From positions 1-47,184 of the forward strand of contig JAAAJB010000059.1 in NCBI GenBank assembly GCA_016098155.1: a stretch of 47,184 bases of DNA, given 5' to 3'. Shown here piece after piece: positions 1 to 14,439 of the stretch. Position 1 is the stretch's first letter, and each line of letters begins with the position of its first letter. Made by a program: the position numbers and the translations under genes. The DNA is from Actinomortierella ambigua (Eukaryota > Mortierellomycota > Mortierellomycetes > Mortierellales > Mortierellaceae). A model generated the notes under the pieces. The model was not told the DNA's origin. It made no database searches and saw nothing but the letters and a program-made list of their open reading frames with translations.

Positions 1-252
1 GAGGAAAGAACACCATGCACAACACCATATTTCGTGAAAGTCGAGCACATATAAAAGCAAAGGACAATCCAGCCTTCTATCTGGAAAGTCTGTGTGCGTG
101 CGTGTTTGTGTGTGAGAGTGAGAGTGATAATGACAGACAGAGAGAAGGATAGAGAGATAACAGAAGAAACTGAAGGCATTCAGTATTGACAGCGGGTAAT
201 ACGGGGGGTCGTGGTCACGTGATCAGTCCCGGATCGAAATTGAAAAGAATTT

Positions 253-293
253 CACTTTTTGACCACTTTTTGACCACTTTTTGACCACTTTTT
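253..293. repeat. 11-bp tandem repeat in lipase promoter
   Basis: Three and a half head-to-tail copies of the unit CACTTTTTGAC lie about 85-125 bp upstream of the lipase start codon. The copies are identical, which points to recent expansion. The position suggests a promoter or 5' leader element, but no known binding site was recognised. Confidence 0.8.
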
Positions 294-377
294 GGTGGTG
301 CGCACCATATACATCTTTCTTTTGCATCATTGTACCTCAATCTTACTCACCTCCTTCCAACCAAGCTCAAGCACGCC

Positions 378-1547
378 ATGTATTTCCTCAAAACCTTCTC
401 TGCCGCTGCGGCTGTGTCTGTTTCCTTCTTGTTCGCCAAAGCCTCGCCAATCTTGGATGCTGCCACGCACATTTCCTCAGCCGACTTTGAGGAGAAACTC
501 TTTCTCCCCAAGCCCCCGAAAGGTGGCTGGAACAATTGGCACTGCATTCTCACACCTGCTCACCCGACCCCAATTGTGATGGTCCACGGTCTTGGATCAA
601 CCGATTTTGCAACCTGGGCCTATATGGGCCCGCGTTTGGCTTCCGAGGGCTACTGCGTGTATAGCCTGACGTAAGTTGAGAGGATATCTAGTCATTGAGG
701 CCCTTCATTTATGGATGTGAACCTCATCAATACATTTGGCGATTATGCACTGATAGATATGGCAAAGTGTTCGATGAGGCGCCGATCGGAGGCGTAACTT
801 CAATGGAAGATTCATCCAAAGAGCTGGCAGTTTTTGTGGACAAAGTCCTTAACTCGACCGGCGCCTCAAAAGTCAATCTCCTCGGTCACTGCGAAGGATC
901 GATCATGGTAGGTTATCATCTAGTCTCGATGTTTATTTCTCACTAGCAAGTGCATTGCGTTAACCTAGAAATTCACTTAAATTTTGTTCAGCCTCGCTAT
1001 TATCTCAAATTTTTGGGAGGGGCAGCTAAAGTTGGTAAGTTAGCATATCTATCCGTCCACAGCTTCTGCAATATACATCCCTTGCAGACGACTCTTGCTC
1101 ATACCCTCTTTCTCCTCATCTCACGACATAGACAAGTACGCCGCCCTTGCTCCTGTGGGATCCGGTACAACGATGAGTGGTATCGTCATACTAGCAAAGG
1201 CTTTCAACATATATGATGCGGTACACAACACCGTGTACCCGGGATGCAGCTCATGCACGGAGATTTTGATCAACTCGACTTTTATCCAAAATTTGAATGC
1301 CGACGGCGAAACGGTGCCTGGTGTCAAGTACTTGTTTGTAGCAACCAAGTACGATCTGGTCATCACGCCGCCCAGCAATGGTTTCTTGCACGACAACAGT
1401 CCCAATGTCATCAACCATTGGCTGCAAGATTGGTGTAGCGTGGCCGTGAACGGACATTCAGACATAACCCTCTCGCCTGTCGCCTTTGCCGGTGTCAATG
1501 CCTTCTTTGATTCTCACGCCCCCCAGTCCATCTCATGTACTTCATGA
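378..1547 (+). CDS. Secreted class 2 (EstA-like) lipase, Cys in nucleophile position
   Basis: Four exons: 378-670, 757-907, 992-1034 and 1132-1547, giving 300 aa. Phases agree at every junction and the introns have GT...AG ends. The N-terminus is a hydrophobic signal peptide (about residues 1-22), so the product should be secreted. The alpha/beta-hydrolase core shows the oxyanion segment MVHGLGS, the elbow LGHCEGS, then the family block PRYYLKFLGG, an Asp in ATKYDL (about 237) and a His in NGHSDI (about 271). These match the Lipase_2 family of ester-bond hydrolases. The elbow, normally GHSxG, has Cys at about residue 143, codon TGC at 890-892. The other triad members are intact, so either the enzyme uses a Cys nucleophile, or it is inactive, or there is a sequencing error. 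The ATG at 378 is chosen because it starts the signal peptide. Family assignment is fairly secure; catalytic activity is not. Confidence 0.88.
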
Positions 1548-3044
1548 TTCGTCAGATAGTGAGATAGTGCCATTCGTATTGGAAAGGGACAACCGTTTGT
1601 TTAGCTTTAGAGTATCAGTCGCTTCTCTATTCTCTGGCATTCCTACCATAAACCAATCGACCTTTTCGACCACTTGATTCCAACCTAGACTGCTCGTCCT
1701 CTTGACAAATTACAATTATGATTCGACTTAGGCTCAGCTATTCAACGCCGTCGGTGATGCCGATGGCTGAGTGGATGGCGAAGGTGATATCTGCCAGGCT
1801 TGCTTTCCTCGGAAGTCCTTGGTAAATCACTGAGTCCGGATGAGAGGTGTGTAGGCTAGGAGAAGTTGTAGTGCACTGTGCGTATTTAGGAACCGCTTGG
1901 TACTCTCTGACAGGCTTCTTCGTGGCTGCAGAGTAGGAGTGTGGGGGGGGGGAGAAGTGGAGGTGGAGCGTGGGGGAGGCGGGCGCTGGTTGTTGCTGGT
2001 TGTCATGGTAAGAGTCTTGCGTGCGCCCACCCAGTAAACCCGCAACATTTTTGGCGCCCCTCACGCAGGACTGAAACGCATGTTACGATCTCTGTATAAG
2101 GCTAAGGCTTTAGAGACCGTAACAACGTTTCTAGTCCCCGCGTGAGGTGCCCAAGAATGTTGCGGGTTCACTGGGCGGATGCGCACTTTTCTGTCGAACA
2201 AGGAGGAGGGGGGAGGTTTTTTCTTTTTCAGTCCGAGGTTGACCCAGTTGTCTCTTTTATATTCGACTGCCACAACAAAAATAAATATAAATAGAAAATT
2301 AGAAAATTGGGGTACGATGACGAGTCTAGAGTGTTGAGAGCAGATGGAAGTTGTGGGGTCTGGAGTGTCGAGACCAAGTTGAGAACAGGTGGAGTTGCAG
2401 AGTGTTGTGAGCGGGGGGGGGGGGTTACATGGATCGGCTTCCGTGATGATGGGTATGTTGAGCAGGTGCTTGTGACCCAGAAAAGATTTTTTTTTTCTCA
2501 AAAGAGGGGAGTTTTATTGTTTAAAAAAATTAACAAAATAATGTGAGGGAGAGCACAATTTGAACGCTAAACTTCACAGATTTGCGTAAATTTTCCAGCT
2601 GATCTATAATCAAATTTCATGATGCGGGTTGAACGGAGTTGCGTAGAGAAGCGCACACTTGTTTTCTACAAGTGCAAGCCTGAATGTCAAGTCAAAAGGT
2701 CTTTTCCAACCTGAGGTTGACCCCTCGGTCATACCTCTCTTTATATACGATAAATCACTATAAAAATAAAATAAGAACTACAGATAGATAGGGGTAAAGA
2801 TATAGATGGGGAGCCTATACAAGGGGAGTATAGATGGATGGCGAGGAGCCGGTGTGTATAGGGGCGGTGGAGAGCTGGTGTGGTGTATTGGGCGATGGTG
2901 GTGGAGATTTTTTTTTAAAATGGAGGCGGGTGCAGGGCGAGCGACTGATAGGCAAGGGTTTGAATTCGGTGACGGGGTGTAGAGCTATTGATGCATGAGC
3001 TACGCATAGGTACTACACTTCTCCAGAACTCCAGAATTCATCGG
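1548..3044. other. Intergenic stretch with palindrome and diverged repeats
   Basis: No convincing gene. The stretch contains the inverted repeat at 2021-2186, G-rich homopolymers near 1943 and 2412, and two related segments (about 2160-2290 and 2622-2775). These share in order a TGCGGGTT block, GCGCAC, the word GAGGTTGACCC (2235-2245 and 2713-2723) and an A/T-rich tail with CTCTTTAT/CTCTTTTAT. The open frames here are short and rich in simple sequence. Confidence 0.6.
2021..2186. repeat. Long imperfect inverted repeat (about 75-bp arms)
   Basis: The left arm (about 2021-2093) and right arm (about 2112-2186) are imperfect reverse complements over roughly 75 bp with a spacer of about 18 bp. 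The ends are GTGCGC and GCGCAC. Both arms contain AACCCGCAACATT, the sequence CTCACGC and GTTACG in matching order. A transcript would fold into one long hairpin. The size and shape fit a foldback/MITE-like element, but no target-site duplication was recognised. Confidence 0.75.
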
Positions 3045-3116
3045 TCTCTGGTAGTATAGTGGTGAGTATCTCCGCCTGTCACGCGGAAGACCGGGGTTCA
3101 ATTCCCCGCCAGAGAG
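3045..3116 (+). tRNA. tRNA-Asp (anticodon GTC)
   Basis: This is a 72-nt cloverleaf without an intron. The acceptor strands TCTCTGG and CCAGAGA pair, followed by discriminator G. The anticodon stem TCCGC/GCGGA closes the loop CTGTCAC with anticodon GTC. The T arm is CGGGG-TTCAATT-CCCCG. The D-arm/A-box has GTATAGTGGTGAGTAT and the B-box contains GGTTCAATTCC, as expected for pol III transcription. A TTTT run at 3123-3126 is the likely terminator. Confidence 0.96.
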
Positions 3117-3122
3117 TTCTTC

Positions 3123-3126
3123 TTTT
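3123..3126 (+). terminator. Pol III terminator of tRNA-Asp
   Basis: A run of four T residues begins 7 nt after the discriminator base of the tRNA, the usual RNA polymerase III stop signal. Confidence 0.7.
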
Positions 3127-3189
3127 GCTGCCTCCTCCTTGCCAATGAAGGCGATCCAGCGAAATTTCGCGTTGGCGAACATTTTTTTT

Positions 3190-3420
3190 TGGACCTCAAA
3201 AGAGGGTTTCATTGTTCGGCGCGCACTTATTCGCGATCTGCGAGACGCGGCCGCCCGTTGCAACAATAGAGGACAAAGGCTATCTGCTACGGAAACAGGA
3301 TTTATCTAATTGTCGGGACGTGTCGACAGTTAGTTATCTGTCGACCCCTTTGCAGGCTTTTTTTTTGGGGGGGGCCTCTTTAAAGGGGTTCATTCATATA
3401 CGTGATCATTGTTCGTTGTT
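3190..3420. repeat. Diverged repeat fragments downstream of tRNA-Asp
   Basis: A poly-T tract is followed by the word TCAAAAGAGGG at 3197-3207. The same word after a T-rich stretch occurs at 2498-2508 and at 42258-42268, so it belongs to a dispersed low-copy family. At 3322-3345 there is a perfect 8-bp inverted repeat, GTCGACAG / CTGTCGAC, with an 8-nt loop. No coding sequence is evident. Confidence 0.45.
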
Positions 3421-3573
3421 CTGAATACTGGGCACCCAGGTAGACGTACTGCTCTTCTTGTATCCCATCGCTTTCCCTTTCTCTCGACTTGTTTTTCTTT
3501 TTCTCGACCTTCGAGTCTACCAAATTTTTTTTCTTTAAAAAAAATGCTTTTCTGCTTTAATGCGTCCATTCTT

Positions 3574-6485
<2,912 letters not shown>

Positions 6486-8723
6486 GATGCAGGGCTATGG
6501 ACAAGTCGAAAGGGGCGAAGAGAGAGGAAAGAAGAAAGAGAAAAAAAAAACAAGAGAAGGAGGAAGAGGAAAAAGAGGAAGGGAGAGTGGAGAGTAAAAG
6601 GTGGGAATGGGAAGGGTGGTGGGAAATGAGAGATGAGTGGAACCAAAAGAAAAAGCAATGCGTTGTTCCTGAGAGAGAGAGAAGGGGGGTGGGCAAGGCG
6701 CACCCTTTTTCCCCAGATCGGAGAAATGAGCGATCCCTGCCCGCCCTCTCTTGTGACTGCTCGTCTTCATCGTATCTTCAACTGCCATTGGGTCAAGCTG
6801 TGAACCTTGTTTTTGCATACAATGGCGATGCATCATTTAAAGTTGTTGTGGCTGCCAGGAGAAGTCAGCTACTGGCTGAGTAGAGAGTCCTCTTAGCTAT
6901 GGGACAGGCATATGGGGTGGCTTGAGCCAATCGATGAACAGGCGGGCGAGCTGGGCGAGGTCCAAAGGCTCCCCCTTCTTCTTGGCGGGCTTGGACCAAG
7001 GACGCCTCAACGCACATGAGCTGCCTCTACTATCGCTACATCGCTACATCCAACCATTTACTTGCTCCTCAAATTTACTCATTTGACTCTGGCACGCTCG
7101 GGATTCTTGTCCCACGGTTCGTAATGACAGGTTACTTGACTCGTGACTTTACGTTGCAATCCAACTGTCAAGGACGGCCGTTAAGCTGTTGATGTGAACA
7201 AAGAAAGGGGTAAAGGGGTAAGAGGGGAGGTTGACCAGAGATATGTTCTAATAACGCAGAGGCCAGGAATTGACACCCACGTTCAGGTTGTTACTTGTGC
7301 CTTGACGATAAGAAAAGCTGGTCTGACATGGTGAACATGTCCATCTGGGGTTTTGAGAGTATTGTCTCGGGTATCAATCGCCGACGACTGTTACATGTGG
7401 TAGAAAAAAAGGAGAGGGGGGGGAAGGGAGGTTGTGTGGTCATTCCGCGCCTGTGCATTTTCGCGACTCAAGACAGTCGTTGCTCGTGACGCCAGGCTGA
7501 TCGGGAGAGTGCCTCACCGTCAAGTATCGCACGCGTCTGCCAAATACACGAAAACTGAAATCAGAGTGGAGTTTGTTTTAGAAGAAAAGAGACTATATCA
7601 ATATATATATGTAAAAATAATATGTGCGTTTTCGCCGATTGCTACTCCTTGTGCTTGAGCCATCTTTTACCTGAGGCTCTACGCAACATTGTTCAATGCC
7701 ACCAACATGTAGGCCGTCTTAACACTTTCCTGTTTGTACCTTCACCTTCACCATGCTATTTGGAGTCGTGCCGCTATTGTATCGCCTCTAAAGCTGCGAA
7801 TCTACCCACTTCCAGAGGCATTAATTCATGAAAAGGCGCATGGAACCAAATAAGGGGAAGGGGATATGGGTCATGTCAATCGTGTATTCACATGTCGAGT
7901 ATGCGTTGTATGTAGCAATGCGAGCCTTGTCTTGCAAAAAGTGCTGCCAAGTCCAATCGCTCTTGTAGTAGTCGTCATGGGACAGCAAGTCTCCTCCGTC
8001 TTGTTGAGTGATTGTAGATCAGCATTGGCAGCATTGAGCAACTCGAGATACGGACCAAATGCATAGCTCTACAATATGTGTTTGCAACTTTTTTTTTTTG
8101 GCCTAATAAAGTGACGTTTTGACGCTTTATGTGAGAAGCAGTAAAAAGTATGTGAGACGCAGAATATATCGAGTCTAAGCCTGGTACACAACCACAGTAT
8201 CGATGCAAAGAGCCATCCGCCCCGTTGTAAATTTGTGATTTGTGTCTGCTTGGTAAAACCGGGTAATGGATAGTCATAGCCGTCTCTTCACATAACCATG
8301 GCGCCTTGGCCCGAAAGAGCATCATGCTTTGGAGAGCTCCACCGCCTAGTGATCTTGCCATTGTTTCCCACCCTCTATTCATTGTTGGGGGTGGGAGACT
8401 GATTCAATATCAATGCAAATCTTAGATTTTGGCGGTCCGACTCTTGTCCCGACATGGTCCATACTCCACCCCAAATCTAACAATGCCCCAAAGTCCGATT
8501 TCGTGACGTGCCGCTGCATCAAATCTCAGTGTATTCATTCAAGGAGCGGCGGTGAAGAGGTCCCTCGTACGAAAAGCCCAACTCTTCGAGCGCTTCACAA
8601 AAATTGTAAAACACGTCTCATCAGCCCAGGAAGAAAAAGAAGAAGAAAAAAAAAGCAAGGATGTCTTTAAAGAGAGGTATTTATTTACAGCTTGGTGAAA
8701 AGGAGGGTCCTGTGAAAAGCGCC
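6486..8723. other. Intergenic stretch upstream of ARG5,6
   Basis: No gene model could be completed. The first 200 bp are purine-rich (GA/AAG tracts) and probably form the ARG5,6 leader or promoter. On the minus strand, 6897-7045 holds a short coding-like frame ending in a stop, with a Lys-rich block followed by an amphipathic stretch (LAQLARLFIDWL). No upstream exon could be joined in phase. The rest (7.1-8.7 kb) shows only short frames. Confidence 0.4.
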
Positions 8724-9143
8724 TTAGTACTTGCGAATCTCCCACATCTGGTTCCAGTCATCGTTGTCGCGGGGGACCAAGGCGACGACGGCGCCTAGTT
8801 CCTTGGAGGGGGCACCCAAGACAAGATCCTCGTCAGCGTGGGTCGAGATGGTGTAGTCGTAGTACTCGAAGCGCTGGGTCTTTGCATCCTCGAAGAGACG
8901 GTCCTGACGCGCGGGAGTGAGGGCTGCGACGGCGTGGAAGGAGAGGACGTGGCCGGACTGGACATTGCGGAGGGACTTGTTCTCGTTATCCCAGGTCCAT
9001 CGCTGGTTGGCATTGTCACCATCCTTCTGGGTGTACAGGATAATATCGGCACCAACGTCGTCACTGGCACCGTTAACGTCCAGGACCAAGTCAGACTCGC
9101 GGAGAGCAACGAAGAATTCACCGTGGGGGAAATGTTCCATCAT
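8724..9143 (-). CDS. Small ricin-type beta-trefoil (QxW) protein
   Basis: Uninterrupted 139-aa reading frame starting with ATG at 9143. Two QxW motifs are visible, NQRWTW in the middle and NQMWEI near the C-terminus. These are the signature of ricin B-like beta-trefoil folds, which often bind carbohydrates. Typical beta-trefoil phrases such as ALRESDLVLDVNG and GADIILYTQ are also present. There is no signal peptide or membrane segment, so the protein is probably cytosolic. A TATA box (TATAAATA on the minus strand, 9256-9249) lies about 105 nt upstream of the ATG, suggesting strong or regulated transcription. The ligand is unknown. A single trefoil of this size without an attached enzyme could be a storage- or defence-type lectin, but that is inference. 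Confidence 0.8.
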   Translation of the reverse strand: MMEHFPHGEFFVALRESDLVLDVNGASDDVGADIILYTQKDGDNANQRWTWDNENKSLRNVQSGHVLSFHAVAALTPARQDRLFEDAKTQRFEYYDYTISTHADEDLVLGAPSKELGAVVALVPRDNDDWNQMWEIRKY

Positions 9144-9248
9144 TTTGGCTGATATGTGTAGTGTGGTGGAGTGAAGGGGAGTAAGTGGATGTGGGGAGGT
9201 AACAAGGTGTTGGAGTAGGAAGAGTAAAAAGATGTGTGATCCATCCTG

Positions 9249-9256
9249 TATTTATA
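9249..9256 (-). promoter_or_regulatory. TATA box of the beta-trefoil gene
   Basis: Reads TATAAATA on the minus strand, about 105 nt upstream of the start codon. The spacing leaves a 5' leader of roughly 75 nt. Confidence 0.6.
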
Positions 9257-9259
9257 GGG

Positions 9260-10480
9260 GCAAGCTTGGTTGCTTCCCACCCCCAACCCTTGCGTGAGAA
9301 TAATGCCTCTATCTATCCTCTACTGCTCAGTGGATTATTTTTACTGCAAATACATATGCTTTTTTGGAGTAACTTTTGGATGGCATGACTTCACATACAA
9401 TTGAGAACATTGGTGGAGGATGCAAGTAGGTTCCACACCGTATATACTGTGTGCTGTTCTTCGAACTCGGAGTTAAGATGACGCGTTGAATTGCCTAATA
9501 CGGTGTTCCAAACCATGTCCAAAGGGACAGAAAGATTGAGGGAGCCAGTGTTTCCCCCAGAATGGGTGGTACGAGAATAGCTCTACAGCTGATTCGACCC
9601 TACCGTCCACATGTACCTCTTACGAGTAGGCTATTGGTTTCGAATGTGGCTACCACAAAAATGTTCAGAGCTTCCAAGCATAGGTAAAGGTGTGGCTGGA
9701 AAACGACACGCTAAATTTTATTTCGCTGATCTTGGACCATCGCTGCCCTATGATACAAATCTACCCCAGTTGCTGCAAGACGATAAGCTCATCTCAAGCA
9801 TTCGTGGTTCTAATTTGAGGCTTTTAGGCACAGGGGGTGAAAGTAGAGGTAAGCCACTTGGTCGCCAATGCATTGTTTGGATGAAAAACACGCTACAGAC
9901 TTTCATTTTCTTGGGGGATGAGGCAAGGGCTTACGTTACTGTACCTGGTACAGCCTGGTATAGTACTGCTGTACAGTACATGTCTGAGAAAAAAAAAATT
10001 ATACCGCTGTCAGGATTGGGCTCACAGTGTTGAAATGACGAGGATGGTGGAAAATCATTTCACCCTTCGTTGCTAAACTATTCTACGATGAATCGTATCC
10101 ATCGACTACCCCGCGTCACTCCATTGATAGATGCAGTATCTGGGTTGATAGGTGATGCTGGGGTGGAAGAATTCTTAAAGCCTCATACAAATGAATGGAC
10201 TGATGGACTGTACCAGGATACACACTTGCAACCGCGTAGATTCAACCTGGAATGAAGGAGCTTTACCAAGTGGATCTGCCATGTCATGCTCATAGTCGCA
10301 TCCCACTTGCCATAGAGGATTTCACGTTTTTCTTGAATCAAGAACTCTGTATAGGTGGATGGAAAGCTTTATAGCAAATTAAAAGTACACAGTGAAGAGG
10401 TAATGCGAGTGGCACGAAGAATATTTGCTGGAAGAATAGGTATCGGCAGGGCACAGATGTGGATGAAAAAGAACACGTTT
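9260..10480. other. Intergenic stretch with short coding-like fragments
   Basis: Upstream of the beta-trefoil gene and downstream of DIM1. The plus strand has a 140-codon open frame (9611-10033) and a 40-codon frame starting at 10252 whose translation looks protein-like. Neither shows a motif or a consistent splice partner. They may be remnants of an old gene or element, or chance. A cluster of GTAC words (CTGTACCTGGTACAG, GTACTGCTGTACAGTAC) occurs at about 9938-9980. Confidence 0.35.
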
Positions 10481-10483
10481 TTT

Positions 10484-11809
<1,326 letters not shown>

Positions 11810-12012
11810 GCTTGCGTGAATGAGGGGAATGAAGCTACAAACAATGGAAAGCGAAAAAAAAAACCAAAACCAAAACAAATCGAGGGCGTGGGCAGTCACT
11901 ACGGGTGGGGAAGGTACCAAAGTCACAGTGGTGGTGGCCGCGACCAGAAGGGTAGTTTGAGCTGAGCTTCTTTTTTCTTTGCTTCCCCACATACCTCTGC
12001 TGCCATTCACCC
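11810..12012. promoter_or_regulatory. Bidirectional promoter between DIM1 and ARH1
   Basis: Only 203 bp separate the two divergent start codons, so both 5' leaders and promoters must be packed here. The sequence contains A-rich tracts (near 11858), CCAAAACCAAAAC and a purine-rich block near 11965. No TATA box was seen on either strand, consistent with housekeeping promoters. Confidence 0.65.
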
Positions 12013-13972
12013 ATGTTGGTTCTTGTTCCTCGTCCCCTTGCATGGTCTGCATGCAAGGGCCTGTCTCGTGCTCATGCATCTCTGCCATTCTCCCTCCGTC
12101 ATTCCGCTACTCGGGCGCTGAGCTCGACGAGGGTGGCCTTCAGTACAACCGAGACACCGGTCGAGTCAGCCCCTTTCCGTCTCGCGGTGATCGGCAGTGG
12201 TCCCGGTGGTTTCTACACGGCCCAGCGCGTGCTCCGACGCCTGCCCAATGCCAAGGTCGACATGTTTGAGGCCCTCCCTATTCCACATGGCTTGGTTCGA
12301 TATGGTGTAGCCCCAGATCATCCAGAAGTCAAGGTACATCCAGCCATCCCCCCCCTCTCTCTCTTTCTCGCACAGATCAGTACAGAAATCTACGCAGCAA
12401 GGTGGCTGCGCAGTTTCCCCTTTCCTGTTTTTTTTGTTCTATCAATTCTTGCTAAAAGCGCTGTTCCGGGATCGGCCTCTTTCCTTTCTGCTCGCACCTC
12501 CCCTCCATGCACTCAATGGGAAATATCTAGAATGTGATGAGCACCTTTGACGAGGTTGCTGAAAATCCCAACTTCCGCTTCATCGGCAACACGTCAGTAG
12601 GAACGCTGAACCAGCCCAACGCGAAGCCAGCTGCTTTAGAGATGTCTGACCTGCAACCAAACTACCATGCCATCCTATTGGCTTATGGCGCGCCTGAGGA
12701 TCGTGCCTTCGGCATTCCTGGCGAAGACCGATTGGTCGGTGTGATGGGCGCGCGGACGTTTGTTGGTTTTTACAACGGCTTGCCCTCGGAGCAGAACCTC
12801 GATCTGGATCTCAGCAAGACAGACACAGCCGTGGTGCTGGGCCAGGGTAATGTAGCTTTAGATGTTGCTCGCATCCTGCTCATGCCTTTGGAAGAGCTCA
12901 AAAAGACCGATCTGACCGAAAAAACAATCAAGCTCCTGGAAAAGAGCACGATCAAACATGTTCATGTCGTTGGACGTCGTGGTCCTCTCGAGGTAATCGA
13001 AATAACCGTTACAATCGACTTTGGAGACTCCATCCCATCCCTTGAAAATCATGCTGATCATGGCATGCTCGCGCCCCTCTCCTCTCTCTTGAGTAGGTTG
13101 CTTTCACATCTAAGGAGCTCCGCGAGATGATCAACCTCCCTGACACAACCTTCCACATGGATAAAGAGCTTTTTGACTCTGAGATGGCACTAGGCGGCAA
13201 GTCGCTGGATCGACCACGTAAGCGTCTCATGTCACTCCTAGAGAAGGGTATGAAGGAGTCCAAGCCCAATCAGTCAAAGTCTTGGACGCTCTCTTTCTTA
13301 AGGAGTCCCAAGGCCTTCAAGGACTCGCCTGAGAACCCCGGCGTGCTGTCGTCGATTGAGTTTGGTATCAATCGCCTCGAGAGCCAAGAGGGTGGTCCTC
13401 GTCGTGCTGTCGACACAGGCAAGACGGAGGAGCTCAAGTGTGGCATGGCTTTCCGTAGTATTGGCTATAAGAGCATCGGTATTCAGGGCATTCCCTTTGA
13501 TGAGCGCAAAGGAATTGTGCCCAACATTGGTGGCAAAGTTGTGGACGCGCAGAACAATATTGTAGGTACACCTGTGCATTTTTGTTTGAGAGAGTGAGAG
13601 AAACTTCAAGTGCGATGTACTCCCATAATTTACCCGTCTGGTCGGCTTTTTTTTTCTCATCAGGTTCCTGGTCTGTACACTTCAGGTTGGCTCAAGACTG
13701 GCCCTGTCGGTGTGATCGTATCGACCATGTCTGAGGCATTTCAAACAGCCGAGACACTCGTTGAAGATGTCAAAAACGGTGCCTTGGGACCCCTGGAGCC
13801 CAAGGCTGGCGCCGAGCCTCTCCTAGAGAAGCTGAAGGAGAAGGGCGTGCGGACTGTGTCATACCAGGACTGGAAGAGGATCGAGCAAATCGAGTTCCAG
13901 CGTGGCGCCCAGCTTGGCAAGCCACGCGAGAAGGTGCTTTCGGTCGAGGAGATGCTGCATCTCGTTGACTAG
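12013..13972 (+). CDS. ARH1: Mitochondrial NADPH:adrenodoxin (ferredoxin) oxidoreductase
   Basis: Exons are 12013-12333, 12531-12992, 13097-13561 and 13664-13972, all phase 0, giving 518 aa (yeast Arh1 is 493). Residues 1-45 are rich in Arg/Ser/Ala and lack acidic residues, a mitochondrial presequence. The FAD-binding motif VIGSGPGGFY starts at about 59, followed by FEALPIPHGLVRYGVAPDHPEVK, diagnostic of adrenodoxin reductase. The NADP-binding region has VVLGQGNVALDVARI, then HVVGRRGPLEVAFTSKELREM. The C-terminal FAD contact is VPGLYTSGWLKTGPVGVI. The enzyme passes electrons from NADPH to mitochondrial ferredoxin (Yah1), serving iron-sulfur cluster and heme A synthesis. The match covers the full length and the active-site motifs appear intact. 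Confidence 0.95.
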
Positions 13973-14439
13973 AGACATTTTCGTATTGTACTTATAAACT
14001 TGGATGCGCTGCCAGCGCCAGGGATGGTGAGACATTGACCAGTGGTCTCGGTTCTCTGCCGTTGAAATAGAAAATCAGTCCTCCTTTGTTTTGGGTTCCG
14101 TGCCTGGCTGACTGGTTTGTTCAGAGGAAAGAGAGAGCGGGGGGAGGGGTGAGGGGGAATGTGGGAATCCTTCCATTCTGCCAATTTGTCAATACTTCTC
14201 ATTCCCTTCGACATCACCTCCATTCGATTCCCACCCTGCAGACCTGTCTCCCCTAGCAACCTAGCAAGGAAAGGCGGTGTGTGGAGTTCCGTAGAAGATA
14301 TAGCGAAAGCTTGTGACACCTACCTTGCATCGCCGTGGAAATTGTGAGCAATCCTCTTCTGTACTCTCCCCCTCCTCCTCAGCAGGCCGTGCCTCCCTCC
14401 TTTCCCACCCCAACATAGTATCCAGTATCCACACACACA
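13973..14439. other. Intergenic region between ARH1 and the KCH gene
   Basis: 3' end of ARH1 and promoter/leader of the downstream gene. A G-rich segment (about 14138-14165) and a C/T-rich tract (about 14365-14400) directly before the KCH start are visible. No gene or RNA was recognised. Confidence 0.5.

Noticed and set aside
6495..6883. Overlapping frames on both strands upstream of ARG5,6
   Set aside because: Purine-rich tract yields Lys/Glu/Arg or Phe/Ser/Leu frames; probably leader or promoter sequence.
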